Of a stretch of 12,733 bases of DNA, positions 1 through 7,388 are shown piece by piece (position 1 is the stretch's first letter; each line of letters begins with the position of its first letter). The notes under the pieces were generated by a model. It made no database searches. It had not been told where the DNA came from and worked only from the letters and a program-made list of their open reading frames with translations. This stretch comes from JAEUNX01 sp034004685 (lineage in GTDB: Bacteria; Pseudomonadota; Gammaproteobacteria; Burkholderiales; Rhodocyclaceae). Location of the stretch: the NCBI GenBank assembly GCA_034004685.1, contig JAVEWG010000063.1, positions 1 to 12,733 on the forward strand, written 5' to 3'. The translations under genes were made by a program, and so were the position numbers.

Positions 1-54
1 GCTTGGGCAATGCTAACCCAAGCAAGTTGCCAAAGCCATCGGCGGGATTGAGCG
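1..54 (+). other. Gap upstream of cas4 with a short hairpin
   Basis: A perfect 7-bp inverted repeat, GCTTGGG (1-7) and CCCAAGC (17-23), encloses a 9-nt loop. No T run follows, so it is not a canonical Rho-independent terminator. An in-frame TAA at 14-16 or TGA at 49-51 could end an upstream gene, by locus convention cas7 (csd2), but too little is visible to identify one. The hairpin may mark the cas7-cas4 junction; that is an inference from I-C gene order. Confidence 0.3.
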
Positions 55-693
55 ATGACGACTGAACCCCTTGAACCCATTACCCTTTCTGCCCTCCAGC
101 ACTGGGCCTACTGCCCGCGCCAGTGCGCGCTGATCCACCTGGAGCAAGCCTTCGAGGACAACGTATTTACCTTGCGCGGACAAGCCGTCCATTCCCGGGC
201 CGATAAGCCCGGACTGGAAACCCGGGCCGGTTTGCGGATCGAGCGTGCCCTGCCGGTGTTCAGCGATCGACTGGGCTTGATCGGCAAGGCCGACGTGGTG
301 GAGTTCCTCCCTGACGGGACGCCCTACCCGGTGGAATACAAGCACGGCTCCCGCAACAAAAAGGCAGCCATCGCAGCCTGCGACGATCTTCAACTCGCTG
401 GTCAGGCCCTGTGCCTGGAGGAGATGAGCGGCCGCTCCGTGCCCGAAGGCGCCCTTTATTACGCCAGCTCCAAGCGCCGGCGACTTGTATCCATTACACC
501 GGAACTACGGTTTAGCGTGGAAACCGCCGTCACGGCGATTCGCACCATGCTCGCCGCTGGCCGCACACCGTTACCGGTGAACGACGAACGCTGCCGCGCC
601 TGCTCCCTGCGGGATCTGTGCCAGCCCAAGGCCCTCGCCCACACGGCGGAGTTCGCGACCCTCCACACGGCCCTCTACGATCCGGACGCCTGA
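55..693 (+). CDS. cas4: CRISPR-associated Cas4 exonuclease, type I-C-like
   Basis: A 212-aa Cas4, a RecB-like nuclease with a 4Fe-4S cluster that works with Cas1-Cas2 to select and trim PAM-containing prespacers. The cluster cysteines are visible: C20 in YCPRQC near the N terminus (C24 is a further Cys), and C180, C183 and C189 in CRACSLRDLC near the C terminus. The nuclease core shows H46 in RGQAVH, D80 in GKADVVEF, E94 and K96 in PVEYKHG, and a glutamine-rich motif at Q113/Q117. All catalytic positions are present and the length is usual for I-C Cas4. The ATG at 55 fits the family N terminus. cas1 begins 3 nt after the stop, so the two are probably co-transcribed. No truncation or frameshift is seen. 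Confidence 0.95.
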   Translation: MTTEPLEPITLSALQHWAYCPRQCALIHLEQAFEDNVFTLRGQAVHSRADKPGLETRAGLRIERALPVFSDRLGLIGKADVVEFLPDGTPYPVEYKHGSRNKKAAIAACDDLQLAGQALCLEEMSGRSVPEGALYYASSKRRRLVSITPELRFSVETAVTAIRTMLAAGRTPLPVNDERCRACSLRDLCQPKALAHTAEFATLHTALYDPDA

Positions 694-696
694 CCG

Positions 697-1725
697 ATGC
701 AACTACTCAATACCCTTTACGTGACTACGCCCGAGAGCTATTTGCACCTGGAGAACGACACGGTGCGCATCGAGGTGGAACACGAAACCCGTTTGCGGGT
801 GCCTCTCCACCACGTGGGCAGCGTGGTGTGTTTTGGTAACGTGAAGCTCTCCACCCCCCTGATGCACCGGCTGGCCGATAACGGTATCGGGCTGGTGCTG
901 CTTGATGGCAATGGCCGCTTCAAGGCGCGGCTAGAAGGCCCGGTTTCCGGAAACGTACTGCTCCGCCAAGCCCAACACGAGCGCAGCCGAGACACCGGCT
1001 TTACCCTGGGCATCGCCCGATCCTGCGTTGCCGGCAAGATCAAGAATGCCCGCCAAGTGCTCCTACGGGGTGCCCGTGAGGCAAAAGACCCGGTGGACGC
1101 CAACTGCCTGACTCGCGCCACCGACGACTTGGCCGCCGCCCTACGAGCCCTTTCCGCGGCAAATGAATTGGACATGGTGAGGGGTATCGAAGGCGAAGCC
1201 GCGCGCCAGTACTTTGCCGGCCTCAACAAGATCGTTCGCCCCGAGGCCCGCATGGCCTTCCAGATGGATGGCCGGAGCCGCCGCCCGCCCCGGGACAGGA
1301 TGAACGCCCTGCTGTCCTTCCTCTATTCGATGCTGATGAACGACTGCCGCTCGGCGGTGGAGGCCGCTGGCCTCGACCCCCAGGTCGGCTTCCTCCACAC
1401 ACTACGACCCGGCCGTGCCGCGTTGGCGCTGGATCTGATGGAGGAATTCCGCGCCATCGCCGACCGCCTCGCTCTCACCCTCATCAACCGGGGACAGATC
1501 GGCGCGAGAGACTTCGTCGAGCGGGAGGGTGGCGCCGTGCTACTGGAAGGCGACGCCCGCAAAGCGGTGGTCGTAGCTTGGCAAGAGCGCAAGCAGGAGG
1601 AACTGACCCACCCACTGCTGGAGCAGGCCGTGCCACTGGGCATCGTTCCTCTTGTCCAAGCTCGCCTCCTTGCTCGCAGCCTCCGCGGCGAAATCCCCGA
1701 ATATCTTCCGTTCACCATCCGCTGA
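697..1725 (+). CDS. cas1: CRISPR-associated Cas1 integrase, type I-C-like
   Basis: A 342-aa Cas1, the metal-dependent integrase that with Cas2 inserts new spacers at the leader-repeat junction. The N-terminal beta domain (about 1-80) includes HHVGSVVCFGN. The helical C-terminal domain carries the expected active-site residues: E165 in GIEGEAARQYF, H234 in GFLHTLRPGR, and D246 in the ALALDLMEEFR segment. The length and the start MQLLNTLYV are typical of the I-C (Dvulg) branch. It lies 3 nt after cas4 and 12 nt before cas2, consistent with one operon. The gene is intact. The subtype rests on family resemblance plus the repeat, because no effector gene is in view. Confidence 0.96.
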   Translation: MQLLNTLYVTTPESYLHLENDTVRIEVEHETRLRVPLHHVGSVVCFGNVKLSTPLMHRLADNGIGLVLLDGNGRFKARLEGPVSGNVLLRQAQHERSRDTGFTLGIARSCVAGKIKNARQVLLRGAREAKDPVDANCLTRATDDLAAALRALSAANELDMVRGIEGEAARQYFAGLNKIVRPEARMAFQMDGRSRRPPRDRMNALLSFLYSMLMNDCRSAVEAAGLDPQVGFLHTLRPGRAALALDLMEEFRAIADRLALTLINRGQIGARDFVEREGGAVLLEGDARKAVVVAWQERKQEELTHPLLEQAVPLGIVPLVQARLLARSLRGEIPEYLPFTIR

Positions 1726-1737
1726 GAACAAGCCGCC

Positions 1738-2028
1738 ATGCTCGTGATCGTCTGCTACGACGTGAATACCGAAACCAAGGCCGGCCGGCGCCGCCTCAGG
1801 CAAGTCGCCAAGGTATGCGAGAGCTGGGGCCAGCGGGTGCAGCAATCCGTATTTGAGTGCCAAGTCAATCTGATGCAGCTCGAAACCCTTGAACGGGACC
1901 TCCTCGCCGAGATTGAGCCTAGCGAGGACAACCTGCGCCTTTACCGCCTGCCTGATAGTCGCGGCGCAGAAGTCCGCGAACATGGCATTTTTCGAGCTAC
2001 CGACTTCAACGGCCCTCTGGTGCTATAA
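1738..2028 (+). CDS. cas2: CRISPR-associated Cas2, type I-C-like
   Basis: A 96-aa Cas2, the dimeric ferredoxin-fold protein that bridges two Cas1 dimers in the integration complex. The first strand MLVIVCYDV carries the conserved Asp (D8). It continues with the helix GRRRLRQVAKVCESWG, the strand RVQQSVFECQV, and the segment DNLRLYRLP. The ATG at 1738 places D8 where the family has it. The stop at 2026-2028 is followed by the leader, and the first repeat begins 188 nt later. No strong Shine-Dalgarno precedes the start, so it is probably translated by coupling with cas1 12 nt upstream. Confidence 0.95.
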   Translation: MLVIVCYDVNTETKAGRRRLRQVAKVCESWGQRVQQSVFECQVNLMQLETLERDLLAEIEPSEDNLRLYRLPDSRGAEVREHGIFRATDFNGPLVL

Positions 2029-2149
2029 CATCTCAAAAGCGCGAACCCCAAGCGAACACGACGCCCCAAGAGGTTTCGCGCAAGATCCAACCCCATGATT
2101 TAAAAATGAATACTGTTTTACATCCCACCAAACAATCATCTGCCACCAC

Positions 2150-2216
2150 GCTTCACAAGCAAGTTCGCGCAATGCGGGCTTTTTTGGGTGACAGATCAGA
2201 CAGTTGCTTGTGAAGC
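2150..2216. repeat. 13-bp inverted repeat abutting CRISPR repeat 1
   Basis: GCTTCACAAGCAA (2150-2162) and its exact reverse complement TTGCTTGTGAAGC (2204-2216) are separated by 41 nt. The pairing extends one more base (C2149 with G2217, the first base of repeat 1). The right arm therefore occupies the last 13 bases of the leader, where type I leaders usually hold the bases that guide Cas1-Cas2 integration. It could be a protein-binding site or the closing stem of a leader RNA hairpin; the sequence alone does not decide. Confidence 0.75.
2161..2185 (+). terminator. Terminator-like hairpin inside the leader
   Basis: In RNA, AAGUUCGC (2161-2168) can pair with GCGGGCUU (2174-2181), an 8-bp stem with two G-U pairs and a 5-nt loop. 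T2180-T2185 form a six-T run. This resembles a modest Rho-independent terminator that would stop cas operon transcripts before the array. A pre-crRNA promoter placed upstream would then have to read through it. It lies inside the inverted repeat 2150-2216 and shares two bases with the left arm. Confidence 0.4.
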
Positions 2217-3905
2217 GATTCACCCGTCAGCAATGACGGGTGTGGATTGAAACTTTTTGCCCCAAGGAATACAGTTCGTACAGAAAGGATTCACCCGTCA
2301 GCAATGACGGGTGTGGATTGAAACCAGCAGGGAAAGCAAAACGACGTTTGAGAAATAGGGAGATTCACCCGTCAGCAATGACGGGTGTGGATTGAAACCG
2401 CAGCAGGCCGGCGTTCCGCCGGGCGTGGTTGATGATTCACCCGTCAGCAATGACGGGTGTGGATTGAAACCGTGCCGGTTTGTACCGGTCGGCGGAAAGA
2501 TCAACGATTCACCCGTCAGCAATGACGGGTGTGGATTGAAACGTTTCGCCCCCTTGACGCGAAACGCTCGACAGCAGATTCACCCGTCAGCAATGACGGG
2601 TGTGGATTGAAACCTTTGCTGCGGTCATGGGGGGCTTTGCGTGGGGGTGATTCACCCGTCAGCAATGACGGGTGTGGATTGAAACAAGGACGGCCGCGTC
2701 ACCGCGGCCCCCAACGTTCCGATTCACCCGTCAGCAATGACGGGTGTGGATTGAAACGCGCAATTCCCACTTTTTCGGACCAGGCAAAGGCCGATTCACC
2801 CGTCAGCAATGACGGGTGTGGATTGAAACAACGTGTGGCAGCGCAGTTCATGACCGATAAATAGATTCACCCGTCAGCAATGACGGGTGTGGATTGAAAC
2901 GCCGTAGGGGCTGCCTGGAAGGCTGGCCCATTCCGATTCACCCGTCAGCAATGACGGGTGTGGATTGAAACACGATGTTGTCTTCAGCAGCCTTGAGCCA
3001 GCGATCGATTCACCCGTCAGCAATGACGGGTGTGGATTGAAACGTCGATGGTGGTGTAGGTCGGACTGGTGCCGGTAGATTCACCCGTCAGCAATGACGG
3101 GTGTGGATTGAAACCTTTATCGAGGCCTGCCGCGAGCTGGGCGCCGATGGATTCACCCGTCAGCAATGACGGGTGTGGATTGAAACCTTCCGGCCAGCCG
3201 TTGGTGGTGGCGGCGGTGAGGATTCACCCGTCAGCAATGACGGGTGTGGATTGAAACCATTTGCCGCTCAACACTGTGCCCGCCGGCCTGTTGATTCACC
3301 CGTCAGCAATGACGGGTGTGGATTGAAACTTCGGTAAAGGTGTCGAGGCGCATTTCGTAGCTCAGATTCACCCGTCAGCAATGACGGGTGTGGATTGAAA
3401 CTTTAAGAGGCCAAGCCGTGTTGTCTCAAATCATCCTGTGATTCACCCGTCAGCAATGACGGGTGTGGATTGAAACCGGCGAGGTATTTGAGGAGGCCGG
3501 GGAAATCCCATGGATTCACCCGTCAGCAATGACGGGTGTGGATTGAAACTCAACCTCCCTGTCCGCGGCCTCCTGCTTGCGGGGATTCACCCGTCAGCAA
3601 TGACGGGTGTGGATTGAAACTGCCGGCAGGCCTTCCCGGCGAAAACGGCCCCAGGATTCACCCGTCAGCAATGACGGGTGTGGATTGAAACGTCACCACG
3701 CCGACCCTCGGGCTGCAGCTGCAGCGATTCACCCGTCAGCAATGACGGGTGTGGATTGAAACCGGCGGGGATGTCGCCGCCGGCATCGAATGCGCCGATT
3801 CACCCGTCAGCAATGACGGGTGTGGATTGAAACGGCAACGTATTGGCGCAGGACGGTCCGCTGATAAAGATTCACCCGTCAGCAATGACGGGTGTGGATT
3901 GAAAC

Positions 3906-3915
3906 NNNNNNNNNN
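3906..3915. other. Assembly gap (10 N) replacing spacer 24
   Basis: Ten Ns start directly after the GAAAC end of repeat 24 and are followed by one base (A3916) before repeat 25. The placement at a repeat boundary is typical of an assembler breaking in a repeat. The true content may be one spacer or many repeat-spacer units. Confidence 0.9.
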
Positions 3916-4455
3916 AGATTCACCCGTCAGCAATGACGGGTGTGGATTGAAACCCGTCATGGCTGCCCTTGAGCAGGACCGAGAAGCGATTCACCCGTCA
4001 GCAATGACGGGTGTGGATTGAAACCTTGAGGCCCTGAACTTGTACGGTGACGGAATCAGCGATTCACCCGTCAGCAATGACGGGTGTGGATTGAAACGAC
4101 AAAGCGCCAGTAGTAGGCGTCCAGGTCGCGCGATTCACCCGTCAGCAATGACGGGTGTGGATTGAAACATCGTCTACACTCCTTCGTGCGTTGTGTTTCA
4201 CAAGATTCACCCGTCAGCAATGACGGGTGTGGATTGAAACTTCACCACCCGCGTGCTGTCGGTCTGCAAGATGGTGATTCACCCGTCAGCAATGACGGGT
4301 GTGGATTGAAACATCGGGGTCCGCATCGCGGCCGGGGTCGCCTTTTGATTCACCCGTCAGCAATGACGGGTGTGGATTGAAACGCCGCGCTCGCCGGGGG
4401 GGCCGTCCTGGCCGTCGCGATTCACCCGTCAGCAATGACGGGTGTGGATTGAAAC

Positions 4456-4465
4456 NNNNNNNNNN
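4456..4465. other. Assembly gap (10 N) flanked by duplicated spacers
   Basis: Ten Ns lie exactly between repeats 32 and 33. The spacers on either side (4384-4418 and 4503-4537) are identical over all 35 nt. This suggests the two contig ends overlap and that part of this stretch is a scaffolding duplicate, not real sequence. Confidence 0.9.
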
Positions 4466-6662
4466 GATTCACCCGTCAGCAATGACGGGTGTGGATTGAA
4501 ACGCCGCGCTCGCCGGGGGGGCCGTCCTGGCCGTCGCGATTCACCCGTCAGCAATGACGGGTGTGGATTGAAACCTGTACCGCAACGTGCTGGGGCAGGA
4601 TCTGCCGTGATTCACCCGTCAGCAATGACGGGTGTGGATTGAAACACCCAGGGCCGCCGCAGCCCCAACGCCATTTGCCGGATTCACCCGTCAGCAATGA
4701 CGGGTGTGGATTGAAACCGCCTTGCGCCGGCCACGCTGCCGAAACCGCCAAGGGGATTCACCCGTCAGCAATGACGGGTGTGGATTGAAACGTCGTAGCC
4801 CTTGAGCATGGACTTGTTGGCGACGTCGGATTCACCCGTCAGCAATGACGGGTGTGGATTGAAACGTCACTTATGAGGTGTGGCACGCCCACGACGTGGC
4901 GATTCACCCGTCAGCAATGACGGGTGTGGATTGAAACCACCATGGCGGTGGCGTCTTTCTTGGTGACGGAGGATTCACCCGTCAGCAATGACGGGTGTGG
5001 ATTGAAACGAGTTTTTTACTGCCCACCGCTCGTTTTCTGAATGATTCACCCGTCAGCAATGACGGGTGTGGATTGAAACTTGCATGGGTTTTCTGCAAAA
5101 ACAGCATCAAAACAGATTCACCCGTCAGCAATGACGGGTGTGGATTGAAACTGCTCGGGCCTTGAAGGCGACCTGGCGGATGTGGTTGGATTCACCCGTC
5201 AGCAATGACGGGTGTGGATTGAAACCATTTCGAGGTGCGCGGGCTGACGCGACATCACGCATGATTCACCCGTCAGCAATGACGGGTGTGGATTGAAACA
5301 AGAAGGACAGCGTTGTCGAGCTCGACATCGGCCGATTCACCCGTCAGCAATGACGGGTGTGGATTGAAACGGCACCGTGGGCTTTCGCCTGGCCAGCCGC
5401 ATCGGATTCACCCGTCAGCAATGACGGGTGTGGATTGAAACATTTCAAGCCTTTGCCAGGGGAACGAACATCTCTGGATTCACCCGTCAGCAATGACGGG
5501 TGTGGATTGAAACCCTTGCCAGGACATCAGCAGCGCCGGCGCTGGCGCGATTCACCCGTCAGCAATGACGGGTGTGGATTGAAACCCGGTGCCCTGGGGG
5601 CCGTGGATGACCAGGGTGGGATTCACCCGTCAGCAATGACGGGTGTGGATTGAAACCTTTGTGCAGGGTCTGTGCAGGGTCTGTGCAGGGGATTCACCCG
5701 TCAGCAATGACGGGTGTGGATTGAAACCCCAGGCCGACTTCGCCCGCCACATGGGATGGCGACGATTCACCCGTCAGCAATGACGGGTGTGGATTGAAAC
5801 ATGCGCTTGAGGGCCATGTGCCAATCGGTGCCCACGATTCACCCGTCAGCAATGACGGGTGTGGATTGAAACATCCTCAGCCGGAAGCACCACGCCAAGC
5901 GCATCGAGCGGGATTCACCCGTCAGCAATGACGGGTGTGGATTGAAACATGGCGGACTGGTCGATGACTCGGCCGTAGCGGGATTCACCCGTCAGCAATG
6001 ACGGGTGTGGATTGAAACGTCGTAGCCCTTGAGCATGGACTTGTTGGCGACGGATTCACCCGTCAGCAATGACGGGTGTGGATTGAAACACGCAGCCACC
6101 GGACTCCCCGTCGTGGTGGCCTTCGGATTCACCCGTCAGCAATGACGGGTGTGGATTGAAACGGTTGACCCATTTGTCGCGGCTGACCTCCCCAGGGATT
6201 CACCCGTCAGCAATGACGGGTGTGGATTGAAACGCCTGCGGCGCGCTGATAGTCCAGCTTGGCCTGGGATTCACCCGTCAGCAATGACGGGTGTGGATTG
6301 AAACATCCTCAGCCGGAAGCACCACGCCAAGCGCATCGAGATTCACCCGTCAGCAATGACGGGTGTGGATTGAAACTCTTCCTCCTTCGTCAAAGCGTCA
6401 CCTGTGCCACTGATTCACCCGTCAGCAATGACGGGTGTGGATTGAAACTCAGGTCGAGGCAAAGCTCGAAAGCCTGGGATGGGATTCACCCGTCAGCAAT
6501 GACGGGTGTGGATTGAAACCGGCATAGCGATGCGGCTTGAGTGAGATCATCTGGATTCACCCGTCAGCAATGACGGGTGTGGATTGAAACCTCAAGTGGG
6601 AATGGCTCGAACTCTCCGCCGTGACGATTCACCCGTCAGCAATGACGGGTGTGGATTGAAAC

Positions 6663-6672
6663 NNNNNNNNNN
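6663..6672. other. Assembly gap (10 N) replacing spacer 63
   Basis: Ten Ns lie exactly between repeats 63 (6626-6662) and 64 (6673-6709). The real number of units lost is unknown. Confidence 0.9.
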
Positions 6673-7211
6673 GATTCACCCGTCAGCAATGACGGGTGTG
6701 GATTGAAACCGCGAGGGGAACGCCTTCTTTTGCGGCCATGGTCGATTCACCCGTCAGCAATGACGGGTGTGGATTGAAACCCCTTGGCGACTTCGACCCC
6801 CACGCAAAGCCCCCGATTCACCCGTCAGCAATGACGGGTGTGGATTGAAACTGTCTGTTAACGTCCCGCAACTCCACGGAGACCCGGATTCACCCGTCAG
6901 CAATGACGGGTGTGGATTGAAACCGTCGAGATAGGCCACCTCGATGGTGTCGTGCATGGATTCACCCGTCAGCAATGACGGGTGTGGATTGAAACGCCAC
7001 CTCGCTCGCCATCAACCGCACTGCAAAGGGATTCACCCGTCAGCAATGACGGGTGTGGATTGAAACCAGTCGACGTCCTGGGGCTTTGGCTTGGAGAGCA
7101 CGATTCACCCGTCAGCAATGACGGGTGTGGATTGAAACTGAAACTGTGGCGAGGCGCGGCGCCAGGGTGTCCGGGATTCACCCGTCAGCAATGACGGGTG
7201 TGGATTGAAAC

Positions 7212-7388
7212 NNNNNNNNNNNNNNNNNNNNNNNNNNNNNNNNNNNNNNNNNNNNNNNNNNNNNNNNNNNNNNNNNNNNNNNNNNNNNNNNNNNNNNNNN
7301 NNNNNNNNNNNNNNNNNNNNNNNNNNNNNNNNNNNNNNNNNNNNNNNNNNNNNNNNNNNNNNNNNNNNNNNNNNNNNNNNNNNNNNNN
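7212..7388. other. Assembly gap (177 N) inside the array
   Basis: 177 Ns plus A7389 lie between repeats 71 and 72. If the gap size was estimated from read pairs, 178 nt matches three spacers of about 35 nt plus two 37-nt repeats (about 179 nt), so about two repeats are probably hidden. Any ORF drawn across it is meaningless. Confidence 0.9.

Larger units (their letters stand above)
2029..2216 (+). promoter_or_regulatory. CRISPR leader
   Basis: This 188-bp gene-free stretch lies between cas2 and the first repeat, on the side where new spacers should enter. Its middle is AT-rich (about 2093-2130), unlike the GC-rich surroundings, and is the likeliest site for the pre-crRNA promoter, though no convincing -35/-10 pair can be assigned by eye. 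TTCGCGCAA occurs twice (2075-2083 and 2164-2172). GCGCGAA (2039-2045) can pair with the first copy. A 13-bp inverted repeat and a terminator-like hairpin lie in its last third. Confidence 0.8.

Noticed and set aside
1..54. Calling a cas7 3' end at the left edge
   Set aside because: Only a few codons are available in any frame before a stop, and none shows recognisable Cas7 sequence.
738..1253. 171-codon - strand ORF inside cas1
   Set aside because: It is antisense to a complete cas1 with conserved catalytic residues.
4792..6052. Repeated spacers as block duplication of part of the array
   Set aside because: Neighbouring spacers are not shared, and the paired copies differ in length at one end, so segmental duplication does not explain them.
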